A program made the position numbers and the translations under genes. DNA of 64,000 nucleotides from Bacteroidetes bacterium UBA1312 (GTDB lineage Bacteria > Bacteroidota > Bacteroidia > Chitinophagales > Chitinophagaceae): the NCBI GenBank assembly GCA_002307135.1, contig DBTQ01000036.1, positions 124,001 to 188,000 on the forward strand. The letters run 5' to 3'. The notes below the pieces were generated by a model. It saw only the letters and a list, made by a program, of their open reading frames with translations, was not told the origin of the DNA and searched no databases. Within the stretch, counting starts at the first letter, position 1, and every line of letters starts with the position of its first letter. This document shows, one piece after another, positions 41,956 to 50,854 of the stretch.

Positions 41956-42777
41956 CTAAACAGAAAGATTAAAGTCACGAAGCGCGTCATTGAGACTCGT
42001 TTTAAGATTTGTTGATTCTTTGCGTTGCCCGATAATCAACGCACAGTTGACATGGTATTCGCCTGCCGGGAATTTTTTTGCATAGCTGCCGGGTATTACT
42101 ACGCTCCGGGCTGGTACACGGCCTTTATACTCTATAGGTTCATCGCCGCTTACATCTATTATTTTGGTAGATTGAGTCAATACAACATTTGCACCTAATA
42201 CCGCTTCTTTTTCTACAATCACACCTTCTACTACAATACAACGAGAACCGAGAAAACAACCATCTTCTATAATAACAGGTGCAGCTTGTAATGGTTCTAG
42301 TACACCTCCAATACCTACGCCTCCGCTTAAATGTACATGTTTGCCTATTTGAGCGCAAGAACCAACGGTAGCCCAAGTGTCCACCATCGTTCCTTCACCA
42401 ACATAAGCGCCAATGTTCACATAAGAAGGCATGAGTACCACATTACGGGCAATATATGCACCATAGCGGGCTACAGCGTGTGGTACAGCACGAACCCCTA
42501 ATGATTCGTAATCTTTTTTGAGTAACATTTTGTCATAAAACTCGAATGGACCCACTTCCCAAGTTTGCATTTTTTGTATGCCGAAGTAGAGTAGAATAGC
42601 TTCTTTTACCCATTGGTTTACCTTCCAGTTACCATCGCTTACTGGTTCAGCCACACGAAATATTCCTTTATCAATATTGGCAATTGTTTGTTTTACCGCA
42701 TCAGAATAAAGTTCTTCATTTATCAATTCACGATTGGCGTAAGCCGCTTGTACCAACTCTTGTAACTGGTCTTGCAT
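41956..42777 (-). CDS. dapD: 2,3,4,5-tetrahydropyridine-2,6-dicarboxylate N-succinyltransferase
   Basis: 273 aa, lysine/diaminopimelate pathway. An N-terminal helical domain precedes a left-handed parallel beta-helix of hexapeptide repeats (VVLMPSYVNIGAYVGEGTMVDTWATVGSCAQIGKHVHLSGGVGIGGV). EYHVNCALIIGQR near the C-terminus matches the succinyl-CoA-dependent form. A minus-strand TAATTTCG box lies about 17 bp upstream. It is oriented away from the tRNA-Val unit. Confidence 0.95.
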   Translation of the reverse strand: MQDQLQELVQAAYANRELINEELYSDAVKQTIANIDKGIFRVAEPVSDGNWKVNQWVKEAILLYFGIQKMQTWEVGPFEFYDKMLLKKDYESLGVRAVPHAVARYGAYIARNVVLMPSYVNIGAYVGEGTMVDTWATVGSCAQIGKHVHLSGGVGIGGVLEPLQAAPVIIEDGCFLGSRCIVVEGVIVEKEAVLGANVVLTQSTKIIDVSGDEPIEYKGRVPARSVVIPGSYAKKFPAGEYHVNCALIIGQRKESTNLKTSLNDALRDFNLSV

Positions 42778-42840
42778 ATCTGTTTGTTTTGTGCGAAATT
42801 AGTGCAGCAAATAAAAAGGAAAGAATTTTTTTTAAAAAAA

Positions 42841-42871
42841 TTTGGAGATTTAAAATTGCCGCGTATCTTTG
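42841..42871 (+). promoter_or_regulatory. complete Bacteroidota-type promoter of tRNA-Val
   Basis: TTTG (-33) at 42841-42844 and TATCTTTG (-7) at 42864-42871 with a 19-bp spacer, the expected geometry. Transcription would start near 42876, about 50 bp before the mature tRNA. Confidence 0.7.
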
Positions 42872-42926
42872 CACTCCCAAAACGATAGAAACACATCGAA
42901 AAAAGGGAAAACAGTTCTTTAAAATT

Positions 42927-43001
42927 GGGAGCATAGCTCAGCTGGTTCAGAGCATCTGCCTTACAAGCAGAGGGTCCGCGGTTCGAACCCGTGTGCTCCC
43001 A
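42927..43001 (+). tRNA. tRNA-Val (anticodon TAC)
   Basis: 75-nt cloverleaf: acceptor GGGAGCA / TGCTCCC, D-stem GCTC/GAGC, anticodon stem TCTGC/GCAGA with loop CTTACAA (anticodon TAC), T-arm CGCGG-TTCGAAC-CCGTG with one G-T pair, discriminator A. CCA is not encoded in full (ACA follows). It is a single tRNA unit with its own promoter and terminator. Confidence 0.95.
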
Positions 43002-43010
43002 CAGTCATTA

Positions 43011-43035
43011 AAAGCCTCGCATATTGCGAGGCTTT
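43011..43035 (+). terminator. terminator of tRNA-Val
   Basis: Perfect 11-bp arms AAAGCCTCGCA / TGCGAGGCTTT around a 3-nt loop, then TTTGTTTTG. Confidence 0.9.
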
Positions 43036-43146
43036 TTTGTTTTGTTCTCATCAATGATCACAAACAATTTTTTGCCCTGTTTTATAGTTCGTGTCTTACT
43101 ATAACTAAGCTTTTAAATGAGCTTTTTTCGTTCTCAAATTTTTAGC

Positions 43147-43154
43147 TACTTTTG
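43147..43154 (+). promoter_or_regulatory. -7 promoter box for lpdA
   Basis: TACTTTTG (TAnnTTTG) lies 43 bp before the ATG at 43198. Confidence 0.6.
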
Positions 43155-43197
43155 TGCCTCGTAAACAATTTTAATTCAAAATCATACTTATTTATTT

Positions 43198-44604
43198 ATG
43201 GCTTATGATGTAATAGTAGTTGGTAGTGGTCCTGGTGGATACGTTGCCGCTATCCGTGCTTCCCAGTTGGGTTTGAAAACTGCAATCGTTGAGCGCGAAA
43301 GTCTTGGTGGCATTTGCCTCAATTGGGGCTGTATCCCAACCAAAGCATTGTTGAAATCAGCTCAGGTAATAGAATATATTAGCCATGCACAAGATTATGG
43401 TGTTTCTGTCGAAGGGTCAAAACATGATTTTGAAGCAATCGTAAAACGGAGCCGTGGGGTAGCCGACAAAATGAGTAAGGGCATTCAGTTTTTGATGAAA
43501 AAAAACAAAATTGATGTCATCAATGGTTTTGGTAAGCTCAATGCAAAAAAAGAATTAGAAGTAACCGGTGTTGATGGTAAAACAACAGCCTATCAAGCAA
43601 AACATATCATATTAGCTACAGGTGCACGTAGTCGCGAATTACCTTCTTTACCCATAGATGGTAAAAAGATAATCGGGTATCGCGAAGCGATGACTTTGCC
43701 ACAACAACCTAAATCAATTATAGTTGTAGGTTCTGGTGCTATTGGAGTAGAATTTGCCTACTTCTATAACAGCATTGGCACACAAGTTACCATTGTTGAA
43801 TTTATGCCACGAATAGTGCCTGTTGAAGATGAAGATATTTCTAAAGAATTAGAAAAATCATTCAAGAAAAAGGGTATAACTATTATGACGAATGCCTCTG
43901 TTGAAAAAGCAGATACTTCGGGTACTGGTGTAAAAGCTACAGTAAAGACGGCTACTGGTGATGTTGTACTGGAAGCGGATATTTTGTTGAGCGCAGCTGG
44001 TGTAGCTACTAATATTGAAAACATTGGATTGGAAGCGTTGAACATTACTACCGAGAAAGGTAAAGTAATGGTTGATCCTTATTATAAAACAAATGTTGAA
44101 GGGATTTATGCTATTGGCGATATCGTGCCAGGTCAGGCATTGGCACACGTAGCTATGAAAGAAGCTGTGATTTGTGTAGAGTCAATTGCACATAAAGAAG
44201 GCAAATATGCACATCAGCCGGAAGCTTTGGATTATGGCAATGTACCAGGTTGTACTTATTGCTCTCCAGAAGTTGCATCTGTAGGTATGACAGAGAAACA
44301 AGCTAAAGAAGCCGGATATGAATTGAAAGTGGGTAAATTTCCATTCAGTGCAAGCGGAAAGGCAAGTGCAGCTGGTGCTACTGAAGGTTTTATAAAAGTG
44401 ATCTTTGATGCTAAATATGGTGAATGGTTAGGCACTCACATGATTGGTGCAAACGTTACCGAAATCATTGCGCAAACGGTTACGGCTCGTAAGCTAGAAA
44501 CAACATGGCACGAACAATTGGATACTATTTTCCCTCACCCTACGATGAGTGAAGGTGTGAAAGATGCGATTGAAGTAGCTCTTGGCGAAGCAATACACCT
44601 TTAA
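43198..44604 (+). CDS. lpdA: dihydrolipoyl dehydrogenase
   Basis: 468 aa flavoprotein E3 of 2-oxoacid dehydrogenase complexes and the glycine cleavage system. FAD motif GSGPGGYVAA, redox disulfide in GGICLNWGCIPTKALL, NAD motif VGSGAIGVEFAYFY, second FAD motif YAIGDIVPG, and the active-site base in IFPHPTMSEGV near the C-terminus. Full length. It is a single gene between the tRNA-Val terminator and its own terminator. Confidence 0.95.
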   Translation: MAYDVIVVGSGPGGYVAAIRASQLGLKTAIVERESLGGICLNWGCIPTKALLKSAQVIEYISHAQDYGVSVEGSKHDFEAIVKRSRGVADKMSKGIQFLMKKNKIDVINGFGKLNAKKELEVTGVDGKTTAYQAKHIILATGARSRELPSLPIDGKKIIGYREAMTLPQQPKSIIVVGSGAIGVEFAYFYNSIGTQVTIVEFMPRIVPVEDEDISKELEKSFKKKGITIMTNASVEKADTSGTGVKATVKTATGDVVLEADILLSAAGVATNIENIGLEALNITTEKGKVMVDPYYKTNVEGIYAIGDIVPGQALAHVAMKEAVICVESIAHKEGKYAHQPEALDYGNVPGCTYCSPEVASVGMTEKQAKEAGYELKVGKFPFSASGKASAAGATEGFIKVIFDAKYGEWLGTHMIGANVTEIIAQTVTARKLETTWHEQLDTIFPHPTMSEGVKDAIEVALGEAIHL

Positions 44605-44623
44605 ACAATAATATTTTATTACA

Positions 44624-44654
44624 AAAAGACCGCCTAATATACAGGCGGTCTTTT
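44624..44654. terminator. bidirectional terminator between lpdA and the glycosyltransferase
   Basis: Perfect 12-bp arms AAAAGACCGCCT / AGGCGGTCTTTT around a 7-nt loop, with T tracts on both strands. It serves lpdA on the plus strand and can serve the convergent minus-strand gene. Confidence 0.88.
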
Positions 44655-44688
44655 CTTTTGCTTAATAAGCGTTCTGCTATTTCATCAG

Positions 44689-45768
44689 TTAGGTAAATAA
44701 ATTTAAGAAAGCGTCTTTTTGAGAACGGATACTGTATTCTGCTACCATTTTTGCTCTACCAGAAGCACCCATTGAGCTTCTCAGTGCGAAGTCAACAATC
44801 AATTTTCGGAGTGCATTTTTCCAATCATTCGAGTCTTGAGCAATAAATCCATTAATACCTTCGTCTATTATTATCTTATTTACGCCAACCGGGCTTGCTA
44901 CAGCAGGTATGCCCAATGATAAGTATTGAATGAGCTTAAAACCGCATTTGCCCTCACTCCAATTGTCATTGCTCAGCGGCATAACTCCTACATCTATTTT
45001 CAGCAAATCTTCAATTTCGGTGCGTTCGTTCCAAGGGCAGAAACGCCATTTTTTTAATGCCAGAGATGGCTCTTTGTCTGCAATAACCAGAAAAGTAAAG
45101 TCTAGCTCTTCCTGTAGTGCTTCAATCACAGGTATTAATTCGTCCAAATACTTGAGTGTTGAATGACTGCCTGTCCAACCCACAACAATATTACCTTGCT
45201 GGTGTTTTTTTAATTGGTTGTATCGTTTTTCTGCATCTACTACAGTAGGTATTTTTACAATTTGAGTGGCTCTGCTTTGTTGGGCAAACGCACATAAATA
45301 ATCATTCCCTGCCGATATCTTGTAAGACCATTTGCAGATGTAGCTTACTTTCCAAAACGCTTTTACAAAGCCCGCAATTTTATTATTTGCTGATGTATTA
45401 GGTATCCAGATGGCATCATCAAAATCGTAGATGATTTTTTTACCCAATATTTTTTTTAAGTACCATTCAAATATGGGTGGACCTAACGGAGCCGCTTCTC
45501 TGTGAATGAAAATAAATGAGTATCGATGTGCTTTGAAAAAAACGGTATTGCAACGTATCAAATAGCTTTTAATAATGCCCAATGCCTTTCGAAGAATAGA
45601 ACCTTGTTTGTATAAGACTTTCCAAACATCTTCGCTCATGAATGGGGCAAGCGTATAGCTAATATCTGCATCGTCCAACAAATACAATAAATTCTCTACT
45701 CTGAAACGTTGTGATGGTGCCCTATGTAAAGGGTAGGGAAGCAGCAATAAAACTTGGTTGGTACTCAT
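44689..45768 (-). CDS. glycosyltransferase family 4-like protein
   Basis: 359 aa GT-B fold. N-terminal part with LLLLPYPLHRAPSQRFRVENLLYLL and FIHREAAPLGPPIFEW; C-terminal donor domain with VVGWTGSHSTLKYLDEL, DVGVMPLSNDNWSEGKCGFKLIQYLSLGIPAVASPVGVN (the KxxxYxxxGxPVV-type nucleotide-sugar motif) and EGINGF. Likely adds a sugar to a surface glycan or lipid; acceptor and donor unknown. It starts 2 bp after the aroQ stop, so the two are cotranscribed although not functionally linked. Confidence 0.85.
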   Translation of the reverse strand: MSTNQVLLLLPYPLHRAPSQRFRVENLLYLLDDADISYTLAPFMSEDVWKVLYKQGSILRKALGIIKSYLIRCNTVFFKAHRYSFIFIHREAAPLGPPIFEWYLKKILGKKIIYDFDDAIWIPNTSANNKIAGFVKAFWKVSYICKWSYKISAGNDYLCAFAQQSRATQIVKIPTVVDAEKRYNQLKKHQQGNIVVGWTGSHSTLKYLDELIPVIEALQEELDFTFLVIADKEPSLALKKWRFCPWNERTEIEDLLKIDVGVMPLSNDNWSEGKCGFKLIQYLSLGIPAVASPVGVNKIIIDEGINGFIAQDSNDWKNALRKLIVDFALRSSMGASGRAKMVAEYSIRSQKDAFLNLFT

Positions 45769-45770
45769 AT

Positions 45771-46208
45771 TTAGTGCTGCTTATTATTATTTGCTGAAAA
45801 ATATTGAATAGCGAGTTCATAACTCATTAAGCCCAATCCTGAAATGGTACCAATACATTTACTTGCTATGTAAGAAGTTTTGCGGAAATCTTCTCTTGCC
45901 ATCACGTTTGAAATGTGAATTTCTATCGTAGGTATGGCTACAGCGGCAATTGCATCTGCCAAGGCTATACTGGTGTGTGTGTATGCACCTGCATTGAGCA
46001 GTATCCCGTCGATTTTCTGTGCTAAACAGTTTTGTACATAGTCAATTAATTCACCTTCAATATTGCTCTGAAAATACGAGAGTTTTATATTTGTAAATTT
46101 TAATTCCAGCTGTTTACTGTAGTCATCAAATGACATGGTGCCATATATTTGTGGCTCACGAATGCCCAATAAATTAAGATTAGGACCGTTTATAATGGCT
46201 AAATGCAT
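45771..46208 (-). CDS. aroQ: type II 3-dehydroquinate dehydratase
   Basis: 145 aa, third step of the shikimate pathway. Signatures INGPNLNLLGIREPQIYG (with catalytic Arg and Tyr), ILLNAGAYTHTSIALADAI and IEIHISN (catalytic His region). The ATG at 46208 gives the family N-terminus; a longer frame to 46235 adds nine unlikely residues. Divergent from rpsP. Confidence 0.95.
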   Translation of the reverse strand: MHLAIINGPNLNLLGIREPQIYGTMSFDDYSKQLELKFTNIKLSYFQSNIEGELIDYVQNCLAQKIDGILLNAGAYTHTSIALADAIAAVAIPTIEIHISNVMAREDFRKTSYIASKCIGTISGLGLMSYELAIQYFSANNNKQH

Positions 46209-46265
46209 CTTAAATGACTGTATATTTGAAGGCAAGATACAGTGATTGTGTTATTTTTAAAATTA

Positions 46266-46298
46266 TTTGCGCCTTTTGGAAGAAAAATGATACCTTTG
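46266..46298 (+). promoter_or_regulatory. promoter of rpsP
   Basis: TTTG at 46266-46269 and TACCTTTG at 46291-46298 with a 21-bp spacer. The ATG is 44 bp downstream. Confidence 0.65.
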
Positions 46299-46342
46299 CC
46301 ATCCTTTTAAAATCTTATTGTTAAACCTTAATAATTTCTATT

Positions 46343-46870
46343 ATGTCGGTTAAAATTCGCCTTCAACGTCACGGGTCAAAGAAAAGACCTTTCTACTTTA
46401 TCGTAGCAGCAACAAGTACAGCTCCTCGCGATGGTAAATTTATTGAAAAGTTAGGAACATACAATCCATTGTCTGTACCGGCTACTGTCAATATTAACCG
46501 CGAACGTGCATTGTACTGGTTGGAAAATGGTGCTCAACCCACCAACACTTGTCGTAACATCCTTTCTTATAAAGGTGTAATGTACTTGAAACATCTTAAA
46601 CGCGGTGTGTCTCTTGGTTTATTCGAAGAGAAAGCCGTTTGGGAAAAATTTGAAAAATGGAATGCTGAACACGAAGCATTAGTAGCTAAACGTCAAGAAA
46701 CTCACTTGAAACATAAAGCAGACAAACGTCATGCAGTTACATCTGAATCTGTACGTAAAGTAGAAGAGAAGAATGCAGCGAAAGTTGCAGCAGCTCTTCC
46801 TACAGCCGCGGAAGCAGAAGCAGAAACTTCAACTGAAAACGAAGCAGCTGCACCAAGCGAAGAAGCATAG
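46343..46870 (+). CDS. rpsP: 30S ribosomal protein S16 with C-terminal extension
   Basis: 175 aa. The S16 core occupies about residues 1-80 (MSVKIRLQRHGSKKRPFYFIVAA, DGKFIEKLGTYNP, ALYWLENGAQPT). The next ~95 residues are a helical, charged then Ala/Glu-rich extension ending AAAPSEEA. Extensions of this type are common in Bacteroidota S16, while most S16 proteins are 80-90 aa. Usual neighbours rimM and trmD are missing. Strong promoter upstream and terminator downstream. Confidence 0.95.
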   Translation: MSVKIRLQRHGSKKRPFYFIVAATSTAPRDGKFIEKLGTYNPLSVPATVNINRERALYWLENGAQPTNTCRNILSYKGVMYLKHLKRGVSLGLFEEKAVWEKFEKWNAEHEALVAKRQETHLKHKADKRHAVTSESVRKVEEKNAAKVAAALPTAAEAEAETSTENEAAAPSEEA

Positions 46871-46892
46871 TTTTTATTTAAATTTTATTGTT

Positions 46893-46920
46893 GAAAGCGG
46901 TGAGTTTATGCTCATCGCTT
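46893..46920 (+). terminator. terminator of rpsP
   Basis: AAAGCGGTGAG / CTCATCGCTTT (11 bp with one G-T pair) with a 6-nt loop, followed by TTTTTCTTTTTT. Confidence 0.85.
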
Positions 46921-46982
46921 TTTTCTTTTTTGGATTATAAAAAAGATAGAAAATGTGGTTATTATTTTAATCATTAAAACCC

Positions 46983-46990
46983 TACATTTG
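46983..46990 (+). promoter_or_regulatory. -7 promoter box for hbd
   Basis: TACATTTG (TAnnTTTG) lies 31 bp before the ATG at 47022. Confidence 0.6.
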
Positions 46991-47021
46991 CCCATCTTAA
47001 AAAAATAAACTTCACAATAAA

Positions 47022-47924
47022 ATGTTTGAAAACATTCAGAACGTAACAGTTATTGGTTCAGGTACTATGGGCAATGGTATTTGTCATGTATTCGCACAAG
47101 CAGGCTTCAAGGTCAATATGATGGATATCAATCAGGCCGCATTAGACAAAGCACTTGTTACCATTGGTAAGAATATGGATCGTCAAATAGCTAAAGCTGC
47201 CATGACGGAAGAGGCTAAAGCGCAGGCATTAGCCAATATTATTACTTATACCGATATGGCATCTGCTGTAAAAGAAGCTGATTTGGTCATAGAAGCGGCA
47301 ACTGAAAATATTGACTTAAAGCTTAAGATTTTTACTCAGTTAGATGAGTTTGCTCCTGCAAAAGCAATACTTGCATCTAATACATCTTCTATATCACTTA
47401 CACGTATTGCTTCACATACCAAACGCCAGGGTAGAGTTATTGGAATGCATTTCATGAATCCGGTACCTGTAATGAAGCTGGTGGAGATTATTAATGGTTA
47501 TGCTACTGACGACGACGTTACTAAAACTATTCATGGTCTTTCTGCATACATTGGAAAAGTACCTTGTGTGGTGAACGACTTTCCTGGTTTTATTTCTAAT
47601 CGTATATTGATGCCGTTAATCAATGAAGCGATACTTGCATTACAGGAAGGTGTAGCTGGTGTGGCTGAGATTGATACTATCATGAAATTAGGTATGGCAC
47701 ATCCAATGGGTCCGTTACAATTGGCCGATTTTATAGGATTGGATACTTGTTTTAGTATTATGAATGTACTACACATGGGCTTTGGCAATCAAAAATATGC
47801 ACCTGCAACCACTTTGGCTAACATGGTACAAGCTGGCTTCTTAGGTGTAAAATCAGGAGAAGGATTTTATAAATATACACCGGGTAGTAAAGAATTAGTG
47901 GTAAGTAGTCGTTTTAAAAGCTAG
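47022..47924 (+). CDS. hbd: 3-hydroxybutyryl-CoA dehydrogenase
   Basis: 300 aa. NAD-binding VIGSGTMGNGICHVFAQAGF, catalytic His in GMHFMNPVPVMKLVEII, and the C-terminal helical domain with GFISNRILMPLINEAI and MGPLQLADFIGLDT. It oxidises L-3-hydroxyacyl-CoA in short-chain fatty-acid, polyhydroxybutyrate or aromatic degradation. It stands alone as a monocistronic unit, so the pathway cannot be told from the context. Confidence 0.92.
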   Translation: MFENIQNVTVIGSGTMGNGICHVFAQAGFKVNMMDINQAALDKALVTIGKNMDRQIAKAAMTEEAKAQALANIITYTDMASAVKEADLVIEAATENIDLKLKIFTQLDEFAPAKAILASNTSSISLTRIASHTKRQGRVIGMHFMNPVPVMKLVEIINGYATDDDVTKTIHGLSAYIGKVPCVVNDFPGFISNRILMPLINEAILALQEGVAGVAEIDTIMKLGMAHPMGPLQLADFIGLDTCFSIMNVLHMGFGNQKYAPATTLANMVQAGFLGVKSGEGFYKYTPGSKELVVSSRFKS

Positions 47925-47946
47925 GTCAATAACTTATTTTTATTGT

Positions 47947-47979
47947 AAAGTGGTTCGTGGGGATGTCACGAACCACTTT
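47947..47979 (+). terminator. terminator of hbd
   Basis: Perfect 13-bp arms AAAGTGGTTCGTG / CACGAACCACTTT around a 7-nt loop, then CTGTTTTTG, 22 bp after the stop. Confidence 0.9.
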
Positions 47980-48090
47980 CTGTTTTTGACAAAAGCGCTG
48001 TTTCGCTCATTGTTAGTGTAATCTAAAATTTCGATAGGTTTAATCGTATAATCGTCTTTTTAATGTAGGTTTGAGCATCTAAGGAAACTT

Positions 48091-50694
48091 ATGAATATCC
48101 AACGCGCCACCTCAGTCAATGAACTTTTAGCCAAGCTTATATTCCTCATTGTCCCTACAGTGGGTGTAGGTTATTTTTTATTGTGGAATGCAAACACATA
48201 TTATTCTATCCTTCAAAATCAGGCATTACAACAAAGTACTTATTTTTTGTTGGGCATGGTTGGCGCACTTGTCTTTTATGCATTCCGGTTTCGATTTATC
48301 AGTTCTTTTTTGGTGCTATTGTTAGGCTTTTATTTTGTTTATAAAGGCCTAGATAAATATGCTATTGGTGAATTTGATAGTTTTTTTATTACAGTACGTT
48401 TTCTCATCTTTGGCATATTATTTATTATAGGTTGGGTATTGGCTGCGGCATTGGCACGTATGCGTTATGCCCATTTTATCATTGCTGCAGTGATGTTGTG
48501 CGCCAGTATTTTGTTGATCGCCAAGCAAAAAACAGATACGCTGCCACATTTATTTCAGGCTTTTTTACCCGCGGTATTTTACTGTTTCTATATCATTTTT
48601 GCAGCAGAACAGATCTATAATTACAAAGATAAGTCTCAACGGTTTTGGTGGTTTATGATTCGTCGCCTTTTCTTTTTCTTATTGTTGGTAGGATTGCTTT
48701 TGGGTGCAGTTGCATTCCAAATGCATCAAAAATTTGAAGAAGCTATTGCTAACGCTAATGGGGCTGCGGGTAAGGATGGAGATAATGGCATGTTGAAAAA
48801 AAATAAAGACGGCAGCTTCAATCTTAAAGATTATTCGCAATTGAGGGATAGGCAAGGACGTAGTAATCAGCTATTGTTTGCAGCTCATATCAATAATGTT
48901 TTTCCGGGTACTGATATTCCTAATCCTCTTTATTTAACGGCATTTTATTATACCAAATTCGATACGAGTACGGAAACATTTGAACGTGATACCCGTATTC
49001 CTAAAAACGATTTGTTTGAACCTGATCCATCTAAAATATCGATGTACAGTACACGTACCGACTCGTCAGTGATACATAATGGGATGGGCGATAAGCTTCG
49101 GAAAACGGTAGAAGTAGAAGTGTATAGTAAAGACTTGTCACCCGACACTTATTTAGCACCCAATATTGGGTTTTTTGTTCAGCCGATTGCCATTGAAAAG
49201 GATTTTAGAAAGGAGTTTAAAACTGCATTCAGGGCTAAAGGTTATGTGTCGGAGCTCAATAGTGCCTATTTCGTTTATAATGCCAAAGATCCTCAGATTC
49301 GTATTTTTCAAGAGCAGCGCTTTCAGGTGTTGCGCAAAGCGGACGGCTATGCCAAGGTTGATAAAGCCTTTCTAGACTACTATACAAAAATGCCTACTGA
49401 TGCTAAATTCCAACGTATAGCACAGCTAGGAGCAAAGATTGCAGCCAATGCTACAACCACTGTAGATAAAGTATTAGCCATTCGGGATTATTTTCTGTCA
49501 AAAGACGAAGATGGTAAACCTTTATTTTCTTATACCGATAACCCTAGTGTACCTGATATTCCTAGTGCATCCAAGCTCATGTATTTTTTGTTCGATAATC
49601 ATAAAGGTTATTGTGCATATTATGCTGGGGCTACATTGTTTTTATTGCGTTCAATGGGCATTCCTTCTCGTATTACGGTTGGTTTTATGACAGTGGACAG
49701 AAGTGATAAAAACAAAGGTTGGTACTGGTATTATGCTAATCAGGCACATGCTTGGGTGCAAGTATATTTCCCGGGTTATGGCTGGCTCGACTTTGATACA
49801 ACTGTTGGTAATGGAGCTGCACAAGAGAGTCCTAAGCCCGACGGCACACCTCCAATGCAGCCTCCGCATGCTTGGCTGACTGCTGACGGTGTGGTCGAAA
49901 ATGTCGATACACTGAAGAAAATCATGACTATTAAAGTGGGGCATGTTATGTTTCATGATAAGGAATACATGGTCAAGAAAACGGATTTATTGACTAAACT
50001 GGATGTGCATATTGCCAACATACAACGCGATAGTGTGGACATACCGCTTCATGATGTGCGTATAGGTGATTCTGCAACAGCGGTTTCGTATGCCGAAGTA
50101 TTAAAAAACATGGGAGAAGCTAGGGCTAATGAAGATGCCGATATGATATTGGCTCGTGTTGTTTCACCTATACCGATTGATGATGTTTATCTGAAGAAAA
50201 ATATAGTTAAAGATAAAGAAGCTGCGATAGCGCCGGAAAAGTTAAAACAGCCCATTTCCTATCGGACAATTATTATAGTTATCCTAAGTGTAGTATTAGC
50301 ATTATGCTTGTTGTTTTTATTATTACCCGCATGTATCATGCTTTATTATCGATTGCGTGTACGGATGTCGAAGAATGTTGAAAATGCCATGTATTGGCAG
50401 TATAAGGCTATTGGTTTTTATATGAATCAATTAGGCATTTTTAGAGGAACCGCTACACCATTTCAATATGCGCAAGACATTGTTGATACGCGTTTTGGTA
50501 CACAACTGAGTAAGTTCATGACGATATACCTCAAGCATAAATATGCCCATCAAATATTATCTTCGAGTGAAGCCGATTATGCGTCGGGTTTTATGCATAA
50601 TTTTATGCAAGATATAAATGGTCAGATGAAATTTAAGCAACGACTGACTGCATTCTTAATGCCGTTACGCGCATTAAGTTACTTTATTCAATAA
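48091..50694 (+). CDS. transglutaminase-like membrane protein
   Basis: 867 aa. An N-terminal membrane block of about six helices (residues 10-215) precedes a large extracytoplasmic region holding a transglutaminase-like cysteine-protease fold: Cys in KGYCAYYAGATLFLLRSMGIPSRITVGF (near 507), His in NQAHAWVQVYF (near 551), Asp in YGWLDFDTT (near 566). One further TM helix (around 735) leads to a cytoplasmic C-terminal domain like DUF4129. This TM-transglutaminase-TM layout is widespread, but the substrate is unknown; peptide processing in the envelope is plausible. No MoxR/DUF58 partner genes adjoin it. Confidence 0.85.
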   Translation: MNIQRATSVNELLAKLIFLIVPTVGVGYFLLWNANTYYSILQNQALQQSTYFLLGMVGALVFYAFRFRFISSFLVLLLGFYFVYKGLDKYAIGEFDSFFITVRFLIFGILFIIGWVLAAALARMRYAHFIIAAVMLCASILLIAKQKTDTLPHLFQAFLPAVFYCFYIIFAAEQIYNYKDKSQRFWWFMIRRLFFFLLLVGLLLGAVAFQMHQKFEEAIANANGAAGKDGDNGMLKKNKDGSFNLKDYSQLRDRQGRSNQLLFAAHINNVFPGTDIPNPLYLTAFYYTKFDTSTETFERDTRIPKNDLFEPDPSKISMYSTRTDSSVIHNGMGDKLRKTVEVEVYSKDLSPDTYLAPNIGFFVQPIAIEKDFRKEFKTAFRAKGYVSELNSAYFVYNAKDPQIRIFQEQRFQVLRKADGYAKVDKAFLDYYTKMPTDAKFQRIAQLGAKIAANATTTVDKVLAIRDYFLSKDEDGKPLFSYTDNPSVPDIPSASKLMYFLFDNHKGYCAYYAGATLFLLRSMGIPSRITVGFMTVDRSDKNKGWYWYYANQAHAWVQVYFPGYGWLDFDTTVGNGAAQESPKPDGTPPMQPPHAWLTADGVVENVDTLKKIMTIKVGHVMFHDKEYMVKKTDLLTKLDVHIANIQRDSVDIPLHDVRIGDSATAVSYAEVLKNMGEARANEDADMILARVVSPIPIDDVYLKKNIVKDKEAAIAPEKLKQPISYRTIIIVILSVVLALCLLFLLLPACIMLYYRLRVRMSKNVENAMYWQYKAIGFYMNQLGIFRGTATPFQYAQDIVDTRFGTQLSKFMTIYLKHKYAHQILSSSEADYASGFMHNFMQDINGQMKFKQRLTAFLMPLRALSYFIQ

Positions 50695-50720
50695 TTCTGA
50701 TCTGGGTTGCTCTGGGTCAA

Positions 50721-50786
50721 TACAACTATAATTTCTCAATAATTTATCTTGGATAAATTATCTAATAAATTGTCTTTATAGTTGTA
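50721..50786. repeat. nested A/T-rich inverted repeat upstream of katA
   Basis: Outer arms TACAACTATAA (50721-50731) and TTATAGTTGTA (50776-50786) are exact complements. Inner arms ATAATTTATC (50739-50748) and GATAAATTAT (50752-50761) flank a 3-nt centre. It could terminate the transglutaminase gene or serve as an operator for katA, whose -7 box is 37 bp further on. Confidence 0.6.
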
Positions 50787-50822
50787 TAAAAATTGATACT
50801 TATAGATTGACCATTAGCATAA

Positions 50823-50830
50823 TACATTTG
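50823..50830 (+). promoter_or_regulatory. -7 promoter box for katA
   Basis: TACATTTG (TAnnTTTG) lies 24 bp before the ATG at 50855. No well-spaced -33 TTG is present, so an activator may be needed. Confidence 0.6.
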
Positions 50831-50854
50831 TCATCGTAACTAAAAAATATAACT

